Assembly (NCBI RefSeq): GCF_010977555.1
Contig: NZ_CP048815.1
Coordinates: 1,666,501 to 1,730,500, forward strand
Reading direction: 5' to 3'
Length of the DNA stretch: 64,000 nt
Origin: Caulobacter rhizosphaerae
Lineage (GTDB): Bacteria; Pseudomonadota; Alphaproteobacteria; Caulobacterales; Caulobacteraceae
Of this stretch, positions 8,402-16,758 are shown one piece after another. The position numbers and the translations under genes are program-made. Position 1 is the first letter of the stretch, and every line of letters begins with the position of its first letter. The notes under the pieces were generated by a model. The model saw only the letters and a program-made list of their open reading frames with translations, did not search any database and had not been told where the DNA came from.

Positions 8402-9148
8402 ATGCAACTCCAGGCCGGCCCACTTCCGCTCTACCACCAGATGGAACAGGATCTGCGGTCGCGTCTGCATGGCGGCGAATTCGGCCCCGGCGATCCCTTG
8501 CCCACCGAAGAGCGCCTGTGCGAGCAGTACGGGGTCAGCCGCATCACCGTGCGACGCGCGCTGGACGCCCTGATCGCTCAGGGTCTGATCGTCAGGCGTC
8601 GCGGCGTGGGCTCCTTCGTGGCCGAACGCAAGGTCGGCTCGCGGTCCATTTCCCTCAAAGGGTCGCTGGACGAGTTCCTGGCCGGCGCCGGTCTGATGGA
8701 GCCGGACCGGCTGTCGCTCGAACACGAGGTGCGCAACGCCGAGGCGGCGGCGATCCTCAACCTGCCCGACGACGCCGGCATGACGCGCCTGGAACTGATC
8801 AGCCGCATCGACGGCGAGCCGGCGGCCTATCTGGAGATCTACTTTCCCCCCGAGGTCGGCAGGGAGCTCGAGCAGCACGACTTCGTGACGGCGGGCGTGC
8901 CGATCATTCGCGCCGTGGAGCGGCGCCTGAACGTTCGCGTCGCCCGCGCCCAGCAGAGGATCGAATCCGGCGTGGCCGGCAAGGTCGCCGCGGCGCACCT
9001 GGGCCTGCGGCCCGCCGATCCCGTTCTGCTGGTCACCCGCGCCTATCACCTGGCCAGCGGCCAGCCGATCGAGGTCGTGTTCGTGCGCTACCACCCCGCC
9101 CGCTACAGCTACGTCATCGAATTCAACGCCGACGGCCGCGCCGGTTGA
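8402..9148 (+). CDS. GntR family regulator, HutC/UTRA subfamily
   Basis: 248 aa. An N-terminal winged helix (LPLYHQMEQDLRSRLHGGEF, then LCEQYGVSRITVRRALDALIAQGLI) is followed by a UTRA ligand-binding domain (GSRSISLKGSLDEFLAGAG through VIEFNADGRAG). HutC/FarR-type proteins are usually repressors that sense small acids or their CoA esters. The ATG follows a weak ribosome site (GGAAACCCT). It stands between the operon at 4539-8286 and the IclR-type gene and is a prime candidate for control of the island. Confidence 0.9.
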   Translation: MQLQAGPLPLYHQMEQDLRSRLHGGEFGPGDPLPTEERLCEQYGVSRITVRRALDALIAQGLIVRRRGVGSFVAERKVGSRSISLKGSLDEFLAGAGLMEPDRLSLEHEVRNAEAAAILNLPDDAGMTRLELISRIDGEPAAYLEIYFPPEVGRELEQHDFVTAGVPIIRAVERRLNVRVARAQQRIESGVAGKVAAAHLGLRPADPVLLVTRAYHLASGQPIEVVFVRYHPARYSYVIEFNADGRAG

Positions 9149-9183
9149 GCGTTCCGCAGCGTGCAACGAGACGTTCATAAAAA

Positions 9184-9198
9184 TTGAACGGCGTTCAA
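9184..9198. promoter_or_regulatory. Candidate operator TTGAAC-N3-GTTCAA
   Basis: Perfect 6-bp arms TTGAAC/GTTCAA around GGC, flanked by A-tracts, about 75 nt before the iclR-type gene. It matches the inverted repeat at 827-849 ahead of the first amidohydrolase. Autoregulation by the IclR-family protein is inferred. Confidence 0.5.
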
Positions 9199-9231
9199 AA
9201 AATCGAAAAAGACCGTTGCGACTCCCCGGTT

Positions 9232-9254
9232 GTTATGACAACATAACGTCATAA
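9232..9254. promoter_or_regulatory. Overlapping inverted repeats TTATGAC/GTCATAA and GTTATG/CATAAC
   Basis: TTATGAC (9233-9239) and GTCATAA (9248-9254) form perfect 7-bp arms 8 nt apart, and GTTATG (9232-9237) pairs with CATAAC (9242-9247) in the same stretch. The cluster ends about 7 nt before the AGGGAGG ribosome site of the iclR-type gene, where a bound protein would block transcription. Confidence 0.45.
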
Positions 9255-9273
9255 GAAACGAAGGGAGGTTGCC

Positions 9274-10068
9274 GTGGTGAAGTCATTGGATCCGAAGAAG
9301 ATCAAGTCGGCCCAACGCGCGCTCGAAGTGCTGGAGTTCTTTTCCGACGCTCGGCCGACGGCCACCGTCATGGATATCGCCCGCTCCATGGGCTATCCGC
9401 AGTCGAGCACCTCTGAACTGCTCAACTGCCTGGTTTCGCTGGGTTATCTCAATCGGGATCGCGACCAGCGCACCTACAGGCCGACGGCGCGGGTGGCGGT
9501 GATCGGTTCATCGGTCCAGCCCGAGCTGTTCCGCAAGGGACGGCTGCTGGCCATTCTCGACCACCTCGCCGAGGAAGCCGGCGTCACCGTCACCCTGGCC
9601 CACAAGGTCGGCATGTCGGTCCAGCATATCCACGTGGTGCGCGGCGGCGACGCGCCCGCCGACATCGACGCCAGCGCCGGCTTGGCGGCCTCGTCGGCCG
9701 GCAAGGTGCTGTTGGCGACGTTCGACCCGGTTCTGGTGCGAAAGCTGGTCCATCGGATCAACGCCGAGGCGCCGGAGGGAATTGACCGCATCTGCGCCGT
9801 CGAGTTCGGGGAGGCGCTGCGTCAGGTCCGGATCCAGGGCTACGCCCAGCATGTCGACGGCGACCAGGCCAGCCTGTCGATGCTGGTCTCGCAACTGCGC
9901 GACGCTCACGCCCTCGCGCTCAACATCCACGGGGACAGGGCGTTCTTCGAAGCCAACAAAGATTGGCTGCTGCAGATGGTGCGCGGGGCCATCGCCCGCC
10001 TGAACAATCCGGCTCTGGGACGTTCCCTGGAAGCCGAAACCATCCAGCCGGAACGCCGTTCCGCCTGA
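9274..10068 (+). CDS. IclR family transcriptional regulator
   Basis: 264 aa. N-terminal winged helix (KSAQRALEVLEFFSDARPTATVMDIARSM, then PQSSTSELLNCLVSLGYL) and a C-terminal GAF-like effector domain typical of IclR proteins. Start GTG at 9274, 6 nt after AGGGAGG; GTG at 9277 is an alternative. IclR proteins commonly control catabolic operons for aromatic or other acids. Two kinds of palindrome lie upstream, one shared with the promoter of the amidohydrolase at 790. Ends before a strong terminator at 10105. Confidence 0.9.
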   Translation: MVKSLDPKKIKSAQRALEVLEFFSDARPTATVMDIARSMGYPQSSTSELLNCLVSLGYLNRDRDQRTYRPTARVAVIGSSVQPELFRKGRLLAILDHLAEEAGVTVTLAHKVGMSVQHIHVVRGGDAPADIDASAGLAASSAGKVLLATFDPVLVRKLVHRINAEAPEGIDRICAVEFGEALRQVRIQGYAQHVDGDQASLSMLVSQLRDAHALALNIHGDRAFFEANKDWLLQMVRGAIARLNNPALGRSLEAETIQPERRSA

Positions 10069-10095
10069 TCTCATCTCTCATCTCTCATCTCTCAT
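10069..10095. repeat. Tandem heptamer TCTCATC, 3.9 copies
   Basis: Three perfect TCTCATC units and a fourth TCTCAT directly follow the iclR-type stop codon and precede the terminator. A simple-sequence repeat of this kind can change copy number by slippage, but it is outside coding sequence. Confidence 0.85.
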
Positions 10096-10104
10096 GTCGG
10101 CGAC

Positions 10105-10134
10105 AGCGGCCGCGCCCTGGGCGCGGCCGCTTTT
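10105..10134. terminator. Bidirectional intrinsic terminator
   Basis: A 27-nt near-perfect GC palindrome (AGCGGCCGCGCCC with its complement, one central base) followed by TTTT. It sits between the convergent iclR-type gene and thiolase-like gene and can end both transcripts, though the T-run is only on the plus strand. Confidence 0.85.
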
Positions 10135-10141
10135 GCGTATG

Positions 10142-11290
10142 TCAGGTGGCGGCCGCGCCCAGGATGACCGTCGCCTGGCTGGACAGGACGCCGCCGTTGC
10201 CGTGGGCGATGGCGAAGCTTGCGTCCGCGACCTGGCGGTCCCCGGCCTCGCCCCGCAGCTGGCGCACAGCCTCGACGATCGGGAACAGGCCGTACATGCC
10301 CGGGTGGCAGCAGGAGAGGCCGCCGCCGTTGGTGTTGACCGGCAGGGCCCCGCCGGGCGCGATGCGCCCGTCCTCGACGAAGCGGGCGCCCTCGCCCTTG
10401 GGGCAGAAGCCGAGATCCTCCAGGAACAGGATCGTGTTGATGGTGAAGGCGTCGTAGACTTGGACGACGTCGATGTCGGCCGGCGTCAGGCCAGCTCGCT
10501 GATAGGCCCGCGCGCCCGATCTTGCGGCGGCGGTGACCGTCAGGTCGTCCAGCCAGCCGATCTCGCGGTGATGAGACTCGGCGGCGGCGCCCAGGACCTT
10601 GATCGGCGCCCGCTTCAGGTCGCGCGCCCGGTCAGCCCGGGTCATCACCACCGCGGCGGCGCCGTCGGTGACCAGGCAGCAATCGAGCACCGACAACGGG
10701 TCCGAGACCATCCGCGAGGCCAGGTAGTCGTCCATCGTCAGCGGATCGCGCTTGAAGGCCTCCGGATTGAGCATGGCCCATTTGCGCGCCGCCAGCGCCA
10801 CCGCGCCCAGCTGCTCCCGCGTCGCGCCGTACTGGTGCATGTAGCGGGCCGCGGCCAGGGCGTAGGAGCTGACCGGATTGAGCGGCCGATAGGGCGCCTC
10901 ATAGCGCATGGGCTGGACGGTCGAGACCAGCTTTCCGGTCGCCGTCGCCTGGTTCGAACCGTAGGCGATCAGGGCGCAGTCGATGGCGCCGGCGTCCAGC
11001 AGGTAGGCGGCGTGCTCGACATAGGTCTGGAAGGCCGACCCGCCGGTGCGGTTGTTGTCGGTGACCTTGGGCCGGATCCCCAGGTACTGGGCGAAGGAGA
11101 GCCCGCCCATGGTGTCGGTGGGGTGGCAGAAGAACAGCCCGTCGACGTCGGCCAGCGAGAGGCCGGCGTCTTCCAGCGCCATGGCGCTGGCGATCGCGGC
11201 GAGATCGGAGGCTTCGTAGCCGGGGGCCTTGCCCTGGCCGAAGGTGGCGGCGCCGACGATGGCCGTGCGGCCGCGGGGAAAGTCGTTCAT
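10142..11290 (-). CDS. SCP2-thiolase-like protein without active-site Cys (Ltp2-like)
   Basis: 382 aa. Thiolase fold, but the nucleophilic cysteine segment reads DNNRTGGSAFQTY (residues 78-90), with no Cys, and the GHP loop reads SCCHPGMYG. Such cysteine-less SCP2 thiolases act with DUF35 proteins; Ltp2/ChsH2 is a retro-aldolase releasing propionyl-CoA in steroid side-chain degradation. The start ATG overlaps the stop of the DUF35 gene upstream (ATGA), supporting a complex made in fixed ratio. C-C lyase activity is inferred from the family; a simple thiolase reaction is unlikely. Confidence 0.82.
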   Translation of the reverse strand: MNDFPRGRTAIVGAATFGQGKAPGYEASDLAAIASAMALEDAGLSLADVDGLFFCHPTDTMGGLSFAQYLGIRPKVTDNNRTGGSAFQTYVEHAAYLLDAGAIDCALIAYGSNQATATGKLVSTVQPMRYEAPYRPLNPVSSYALAAARYMHQYGATREQLGAVALAARKWAMLNPEAFKRDPLTMDDYLASRMVSDPLSVLDCCLVTDGAAAVVMTRADRARDLKRAPIKVLGAAAESHHREIGWLDDLTVTAAARSGARAYQRAGLTPADIDVVQVYDAFTINTILFLEDLGFCPKGEGARFVEDGRIAPGGALPVNTNGGGLSCCHPGMYGLFPIVEAVRQLRGEAGDRQVADASFAIAHGNGGVLSSQATVILGAAAT

Positions 11291-11664
11291 GCCGCCGGCT
11301 CCACCGCGTCGAAGACCACGACCGGCTCGCCGTGCTGGTCGACGATGCGGGCCTGGACGGCCATGCCGATGGCCACGGCGGCGGGCTCGACGCCCTCGAC
11401 CCGGCTCATCATCCGCGGCCCTTCGGCCAGGTCGATCAGGGCGACGTTGTAGCTGGGCTCGGGCGGCTTCTTGCGCACCACGGTGGTCGAATAGACCACG
11501 CCGCGCCCCGAAGCCTCGACCCATTCCAGGTCCCGAGCGCCGGTCCCGGGGGCCACGGCGCGCGGGTAGAAGACATGGACCCTGCTGCTCTTCGAGCGCT
11601 GGATCATGAACCGGCCCGCCACGAGGAAGGCGCGGAACTCGGCGTCGGGGTGAGTGACGTCCAT
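11287..11664 (-). CDS. DUF35 OB-fold protein with degenerate Zn ribbon
   Basis: 125 aa. It aligns with the acyl-CoA-associated DUF35 proteins at 3102 and 27051 (FYPRAVAPGTGARDLEWVEA, GRGVVYSTTVV), but the four zinc-ligand cysteines are gone: the ribbon reads RSKSSRVHVFYPR and the whole protein contains no cysteine. The OB-fold half looks intact. Overlaps the cysteine-less thiolase-like gene by 4 nt, 3 nt after the crotonase. Either the ribbon folds without metal or it serves only as a docking surface. Confidence 0.82.
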   Translation of the reverse strand: MDVTHPDAEFRAFLVAGRFMIQRSKSSRVHVFYPRAVAPGTGARDLEWVEASGRGVVYSTTVVRKKPPEPSYNVALIDLAEGPRMMSRVEGVEPAAVAIGMAVQARIVDQHGEPVVVFDAVEPAA

Positions 11665-11667
11665 CGG

Positions 11668-12438
11668 TCAGTTGCCGACGAACTGGGCTTTGCGCTTTTC
11701 CTTGAAGGAGTTGGTCCCCTCGCGGAAGTCCTCGGTCTGCACCATCAGCGGCTGGATGTTGGCCTCGAAGTCCAGGGCCTGGTCGTAGGTCTGGGCCGGG
11801 GCGGCGTCGAACTGGCGCTTGGCCATGGCCAGGGCGATCGTCGGGGCGTTGACGAAGCCGGCGGCGACCTCCCGGGCCTTGGCCAGGGCCTCGCCCGGCG
11901 GCGTGGCGTGCAGGGCCAGGCCCAGCTGATGGGCCTCGGCGCCGCTGACGAAGCGGCCGGAATACATGATCTCCTTGGCCCGCTGGATCGGCACGTAGCG
12001 GGTCAGCAGGAAGGCCGCGCCGCCGTCCGGCGCCAGGCCGATGTGGCGGAAGGCGAACTGGAACCGCGCGTTCTCGGCCGCGACGGTGATGTCGGCCGCC
12101 AGGGCCAGGGCCCAGGACATGCCGATGCACACGCCCTCGACGGCGGCGATCACCGGCTTGTTGGTGTTGGCCACCGCCCGCGCCATCCGGTGCAGGTGGC
12201 GCATGCGATACAGCGAGCCGCTGATCCCCCCGCCGCCCATCTCGCCGACATCGGCCCCGGCGCTGAAGTCCGAGCCCGCGCCGGTCAGGATGATGACGCG
12301 CACGGCGTCGTCGTCCTGGCACTTCAGGAACGCGTTCTCGATCTCGGTGCGCATGGCCAGGAGAATGGCGTTCTTGCGCTCGGGACGATTGATGGTCACG
12401 GTCGCGACGCCGTTTTCGATGCTCAGATCGATCGCCAT
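11668..12438 (-). CDS. Enoyl-CoA hydratase/isomerase family protein
   Basis: 256 aa crotonase with oxyanion hole FSAGADVGEM and the segment RFQFAFRHIGLAPDGG, which resembles the PaaG/1,2-epoxyphenylacetyl-CoA isomerase branch (AFxxIGLxPDxG). The first catalytic glutamate position is Ala (SWALALAAD) and the second is Phe, so an isomerase or related role is more likely than hydration. The start at 12438 gives MAIDLSIENGVATVTINRP. First gene of a three-gene minus-strand operon with the degenerate DUF35 and Cys-less thiolase, divergent from the dehydrogenase run at 12589. Confidence 0.85.
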   Translation of the reverse strand: MAIDLSIENGVATVTINRPERKNAILLAMRTEIENAFLKCQDDDAVRVIILTGAGSDFSAGADVGEMGGGGISGSLYRMRHLHRMARAVANTNKPVIAAVEGVCIGMSWALALAADITVAAENARFQFAFRHIGLAPDGGAAFLLTRYVPIQRAKEIMYSGRFVSGAEAHQLGLALHATPPGEALAKAREVAAGFVNAPTIALAMAKRQFDAAPAQTYDQALDFEANIQPLMVQTEDFREGTNSFKEKRKAQFVGN

Positions 12439-12523
12439 GTCGGTTGGTCTCCTGCTCTGGTTCCAAGGCATAGCACCGCGCTGGATGCGGTGACGACCCG
12501 CCCAGGCCCCTGGTTCTCCGCCA

Positions 12524-12539
12524 TATCGCGGCTGCGATA
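12524..12539. promoter_or_regulatory. TATCGC-N4-GCGATA palindrome (copy 3, exact)
   Basis: Perfect 6-bp arms around GGCT in the 150-bp divergent gap between the crotonase (12438) and acyl-CoA dehydrogenase (12589). It contains the exact ATCGC-N4-GCGAT core at 12525-12538, well placed to control both operons. Confidence 0.55.
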
Positions 12540-12588
12540 GGGACCGGGCCGTCCTTGCGAGGCCCGGCTCGGCGCGCAAATTGGCCCC

Positions 12589-13734
12589 GTGCAAACCTTC
12601 GACGCTCATCCCTTTGACCCGCCAGCCGGCGTTGAGACGCTTCGCCGTGAGGTGCGCGATTTCATCGCTCGTGAAGCGCCGAAATCCGACGCCGCCGGCC
12701 GCGCCAACTGCTGGGCCGTCTGCGACGCCGACTTCAGCAAGGCCATGGGCCGGGCCGGCTATGTCGGCATGACCTGGCCGGTCGAATACGGCGGCCACGC
12801 CCGTCATCCGTTGCACCGCTACGTGGTGCTGGAGGAACTGCTGGCCGCCGGCGCGCCGGTCGGCATGCACTGGATCGCCGACCGCCAGAGCGGGCCGCTG
12901 CTGCTGCGCTACGGGACCGAGGAACAGCGGCGCGTCCACCTGCCGGGCATCGCAGCCGGCGAGACCTATGTCTGCATCGGCATGAGCGAGCCGGGCGCGG
13001 GATCGGACCTGGCGTCGATCCGCACCCAGGGCGTTCGCGACGGCGACGGCTGGCGCATCAGCGGCCAGAAGGTCTGGACCACCAACGCCCACAACGCCCA
13101 GCTGATGATCGCCCTGGTCCGCACGGTCGAGGGTTCGCAGCGCAACGAGGGCCTGACCCAGTTCCTGATTCCGCTGGACACGCCCGGCGTAACGGTCCGC
13201 CCGATCATCGACCTGGTCGGCGGGCACGACTTCAACGAGGTCTTCCTCGACAATGTCCACGTGCCGGACACCGCCCGGGTCGGCCCCGAGGGAAACGGCT
13301 GGAAACAGGTGACGGCCGAGCTGTCGCTGGAGCGGTCGGGCCCTGAACGCTACCTGTCCAGCTACGCCGCCCTGGTCGAGCTGATCCGGTTCGCCGGTCC
13401 GGAGCCCGAGCCCGTGCTGGCCGCGCTGATCGGCCGCCTGACCGCCGAGCTGTGGACCCTGCGGCAGATGTCGCAATCCACCGCCGCCAAGCTGGCGGCC
13501 GGCGAGGATCCCGCCCTGGAGGCGGCGATCGTCAAGGACCTGGGCAACAGTTTCGAGCAGGAGCTGCCGCGCGCCATCCAGGCCGCGCTGGACGGCGCCG
13601 AGGACCTGTCGGCGGCCACGGACCTGATGCGGGTCCTGGCCCTGCTGCTGCAGGTCTCGCCGTCGTTTTCGCTACGGGGCGGCACGCGCGAGATCCTGCG
13701 CGGCATCATCGCCAGGGGGCTGGGTCTGAGATGA
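12589..13734 (+). CDS. Acyl-CoA dehydrogenase, alpha-type subunit (pair 1)
   Basis: 381 aa flavoprotein. N-terminal helical domain (VRDFIAREAPKSDA, MTWPVEYGG), middle sheet domain with IGMSEPGAGSDLASIRTQG and ISGQKVWTTNAH, and C-terminal FAD/substrate domain. At the C-terminus it has RGGTREILRGIIARGLGL, so the glutamate of the MCAD YEGT motif is Gly. GTG is the only reasonable start and has no clear ribosome site, so a short or leaderless mRNA is possible. The stop overlaps the next dehydrogenase, suggesting an alpha2beta2 heteromer like the steroid-degrading FadE pairs. Confidence 0.88.
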   Translation: MQTFDAHPFDPPAGVETLRREVRDFIAREAPKSDAAGRANCWAVCDADFSKAMGRAGYVGMTWPVEYGGHARHPLHRYVVLEELLAAGAPVGMHWIADRQSGPLLLRYGTEEQRRVHLPGIAAGETYVCIGMSEPGAGSDLASIRTQGVRDGDGWRISGQKVWTTNAHNAQLMIALVRTVEGSQRNEGLTQFLIPLDTPGVTVRPIIDLVGGHDFNEVFLDNVHVPDTARVGPEGNGWKQVTAELSLERSGPERYLSSYAALVELIRFAGPEPEPVLAALIGRLTAELWTLRQMSQSTAAKLAAGEDPALEAAIVKDLGNSFEQELPRAIQAALDGAEDLSAATDLMRVLALLLQVSPSFSLRGGTREILRGIIARGLGLR

Positions 13735-14729
13735 GCGAGTCACGGACCCTGCTGAGCGACACGGCCGATCGCCTGTTCGCCGACGTCGCGGCCAATCCGG
13801 ACGCCGCCTTCGCCGAGACCTGGCCCGCGATCGCGGAGGCGGGTTTCGAAAGCCTGCTGCTGAGCGAGGAGCGGGGCGGCTTCGGCGGCGATTGGGGCGA
13901 TCTGTTCGCCGTCGCCCGGCTGGCGGGAGCGCACGCCCTGGCCGCGCCGGTGGGCGAAGCGGCGGTGGCGGCCTGGGCGCTGGCCCAAGCCGGCCTGACG
14001 CCGTCCGAAGGCCTGGCCACGATCGCGCCGGTGGTCGACGGGCGTCTCGCGGACGGTCGCTTCACCGGCAGCCTCAGAGGGACGCCCTGGGGCGGCGCGG
14101 CCGAGACGGTCGTCGCCACCCATGCCGGGTCGTTGCTGAGGCTGCGGACGGCCGACGCCCATGTCCAGGCCGGCCACAGCCCGGTGGGCGAGCCGCGCGA
14201 CGGGTTGATCTTCGAGGCCGCGGCGGTCGAGGCCGCGCCTTGCGACATCGACCTCTTCGCCTGCGGCGCCTTCCTGCGGACGGCGCAGATCGCCGGCGCG
14301 CTGGACGCGGCGCTGGAAGCCTCGATCGTCTACGCTAACGAGCGGGTGCAGTTCGGCAAGCCGATCAGCAAGTTCCAGACGGTCCAGCAGAGCCTGGCGG
14401 TCTTCGCGATCGAGGCGGCGGCGGTGAATTCCGCCGGCCAGGCCGCCGCGCGGGCGGCCGACGCGGGCGACGCCGGTTTCGAGTTCGCGGCGGCCAAGCT
14501 GCGCGCCAACGCCGCCGCGGGGCAGGGCGCGGCCCTGGCCCACCAGGTGCACGGCGCCATCGGCTTCACTCACGAGTATCCGCTGCACCGCCTGACCCGC
14601 CGCCTGGCCGGCTGGCGGTCCGAATTCGGCGGCGACCGGTTCTGGGCGCAGCGCCTGGGCTGTCGCGTGGCGGGCCTGGGGCCTGAAGGCCTGTGGCCCG
14701 AACTGGCCCGGCGGTCCGACGCCGCATGA
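13731..14729 (+). CDS. Acyl-CoA dehydrogenase, short beta-type subunit (pair 1)
   Basis: 332 aa, shorter than a normal dehydrogenase because the N-terminal and middle domains are abridged. The C-terminal domain is clear: [21 protein letters not shown] and [24 protein letters not shown] overlaps the preceding stop by 4 nt. In actinobacterial and proteobacterial heteromeric dehydrogenases the two adjacent subunits make a mixed active site with only two FADs; this arrangement is inferred here from gene order and subunit sizes. Confidence 0.85.
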   Translation: MSESRTLLSDTADRLFADVAANPDAAFAETWPAIAEAGFESLLLSEERGGFGGDWGDLFAVARLAGAHALAAPVGEAAVAAWALAQAGLTPSEGLATIAPVVDGRLADGRFTGSLRGTPWGGAAETVVATHAGSLLRLRTADAHVQAGHSPVGEPRDGLIFEAAAVEAAPCDIDLFACGAFLRTAQIAGALDAALEASIVYANERVQFGKPISKFQTVQQSLAVFAIEAAAVNSAGQAAARAADAGDAGFEFAAAKLRANAAAGQGAALAHQVHGAIGFTHEYPLHRLTRRLAGWRSEFGGDRFWAQRLGCRVAGLGPEGLWPELARRSDAA

Positions 14730-14752
14730 CTGGATTTGCAAGGGGAGGGCGC

Positions 14753-15934
14753 ATGCCCGAAGCCGTGATCGTCTCGACCGCCCGAACGCCGATCGGCCGG
14801 GCCTTCCGAGGCGCGTTCAACAACACCCATGGCGCGGACCTGGGCGGGCACGTGATCGCCGCCGCGCTGGAACGGGCCGGCGTTGCGCCGGGCGATGTCG
14901 AGGACGTCATCCTGGGCTGCGCCACCCCTGAAGGGCCGACCGGCAACAACATCGCCCGGCAGTCGGCGATCCGCGCCGGATGTCCGGTGACCGTGCCTGG
15001 CTTCACCCTGGATCGCAAATGCTCGTCCGGCCTGCAGGCGATCGCTCTCGGCGCGCAAAGGATCATGGCCGGCGAGGGCGAAGTCTTCGTCGCGGGCGGG
15101 CTCGAGAGCATTTCGCTGACCCACCACCACGTCAATCGCCACCGGAACCGCAGCGATTGGCTGGTCGAGCACAAGTCCGACATCTACCTGCCGATGATCT
15201 CGACCGCCGACATCGTCGCCCGCCGCTACGGGATCAGCCGCGAGACCCAGGACGCCTATGCGCTGGAAAGCCAGCGGCGGACCGCCGCCGCCCAGGCCGC
15301 CGGTCGCTTCGACGCCGAGATCGCGCCGCTGAAGAGCCTCAAGCAACTGACTGACAAGCAGGGCCAGGCGATCGGCGAGGAAGAGGTCCTGCTGACCAAG
15401 GACGAGGGCAACCGGCCCGAAACGACGCTGGAAGGCCTGAGCGCGCTGAAGCCGATCAACGGCGAGGACGCCTTCATCACGGCCGGCAACTCGTCCCAGC
15501 TGTCGGACGGCGCCAGCGTCTGCGTGGTGATGTCGGCGGACGAGGCGTCGCGCCGGGGCCTGCGGCCCCTAGGCCGATTCAAGGGCTTCGCGGTCGCCGG
15601 CTGCGAGCCGGACGAGATGGGCGTCGGCCCCGTCCACGCCGTGCCCAAGCTGCTGGCGCGGCATGGCTTAAGCGTCGGCGACATCGACCTTTGGGAACTG
15701 AACGAAGCCTTCGCCGTGCAGGTCGTCCATTGCCGCGACGTGCTCGGGATCGACCCGGATCGCATCAATGTCGACGGCGGCGCGATCGCCATCGGCCACC
15801 CCTATGGCATGAGCGGCTCGCGCCTGACCGGCCATGCCCTAATCGAGGGGAGGCGGCGCGGCGCCAGGCGTGTCATCGTCACGATGTGCATCGGCGGAGG
15901 CATGGGCGCCGCTGGTCTGTTCGAGATCGACTGA
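14753..15934 (+). CDS. Acetyl-CoA acyltransferase (3-ketoacyl-CoA thiolase)
   Basis: 393 aa classical thiolase with a full active site: Cys90 in [11 protein letters not shown], His349 in IGHPYGMSG, Cys379 in TMCIGGGMG, and NEAF near 320. It would release acetyl-CoA (or propionyl-CoA) from a 3-ketoacyl-CoA at the end of a beta-oxidation turn. A strong AGGGGAGGG ribosome site precedes the ATG. It stops one base before the next start (TGATG). It is the only conventional thiolase in the window and so the likely terminal thiolase for the whole island. Confidence 0.93.
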   Translation: MPEAVIVSTARTPIGRAFRGAFNNTHGADLGGHVIAAALERAGVAPGDVEDVILGCATPEGPTGNNIARQSAIRAGCPVTVPGFTLDRKCSSGLQAIALGAQRIMAGEGEVFVAGGLESISLTHHHVNRHRNRSDWLVEHKSDIYLPMISTADIVARRYGISRETQDAYALESQRRTAAAQAAGRFDAEIAPLKSLKQLTDKQGQAIGEEEVLLTKDEGNRPETTLEGLSALKPINGEDAFITAGNSSQLSDGASVCVVMSADEASRRGLRPLGRFKGFAVAGCEPDEMGVGPVHAVPKLLARHGLSVGDIDLWELNEAFAVQVVHCRDVLGIDPDRINVDGGAIAIGHPYGMSGSRLTGHALIEGRRRGARRVIVTMCIGGGMGAAGLFEID

Positions 15935-16749
15935 TGACCGACCGTTACGCCGCCTTCGACCGCCTGAAGTTCGACCGGCCCGCGCCGCGCGTGCTGCGCC
16001 TGACCCTGAGCAATCCGGGCAAGGCCAATGCGGTGACGCCGACCATGCATCGCCAACTGGAGGAGGTCTGGGCCGCGATCGACGCCGATCCCGAAACCCG
16101 GGTGACGATCGTCACGGGCGAGGGGCGCGCGTTCTGCGCCGGCGGCGCATTGGACGACATGCCGGTGGCTGGGGCCCTGGATCCCAACCAGCAGTTCTCG
16201 CAGGACTTCAACAACGCCACCCGGCTGGTGCGCAACATCATCGCCTCGCGCAAGCCGATCGTCTCGGCCATCAACGGCGCGGCCGTCGGGGCCGGCCTGG
16301 CCCTGGCCCTGCTGGCGGACGTGCCGATCGCGGCCAAGACGGCCAAGCTGCTGGACGGCCATGTCCGTATCGGGGTGGCCGCCGGCGACCATGCGGCGAT
16401 CGTCTGGCCGCTGCTGTGCGGCATGGCCAAGGCCAAGTACTACCTGCTGACCAACCGCCCGATGACGGGCGAGGAGGCCGAGCGCAACAACCTGGTCGCC
16501 CTGGCGGTGGACGCCGAGGCGCTGGAGGCCACCTCGATCGAGGTCGCGCTCGAGCTGGCGGCCGCGGCTCCCACGGCGGTGCGCATGACCAAGTACGTGC
16601 TGAACCACTGGCTGCGCCAGAACGAGGCGATCTTCGACCTGTCGGCGGCGTTCGAGATGGTCAACTTCTCCGGCGCCGAAGCCAAGGAGGCGCTGAAGGC
16701 CATGGAAGAAAAGCGCCCGCCCGACTTCACCACCGACGTGCTGTTCTGA
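15934..16749 (+). CDS. Enoyl-CoA hydratase/isomerase family protein
   Basis: 271 aa crotonase. Oxyanion-hole motif [10 protein letters not shown] and [11 protein letters not shown] helix are present. The positions of the catalytic glutamates are Ala and His ([17 protein letters not shown]), so it is not a canonical hydratase. It overlaps the thiolase stop by one base and is followed by a dehydrogenase pair after 9 nt, all in one operon. Possible roles are double-bond isomerase or hydratase with a changed base; the sequence alone does not choose. Confidence 0.83.
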   Translation: MTDRYAAFDRLKFDRPAPRVLRLTLSNPGKANAVTPTMHRQLEEVWAAIDADPETRVTIVTGEGRAFCAGGALDDMPVAGALDPNQQFSQDFNNATRLVRNIIASRKPIVSAINGAAVGAGLALALLADVPIAAKTAKLLDGHVRIGVAAGDHAAIVWPLLCGMAKAKYYLLTNRPMTGEEAERNNLVALAVDAEALEATSIEVALELAAAAPTAVRMTKYVLNHWLRQNEAIFDLSAAFEMVNFSGAEAKEALKAMEEKRPPDFTTDVLF

Positions 16750-16758
16750 GAGGCCGCG

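Noticed and set aside
10069..10095. Possible CRISPR or phage repeat
   Set aside because: Units are seven bases with no spacers; it is a simple tandem repeat.
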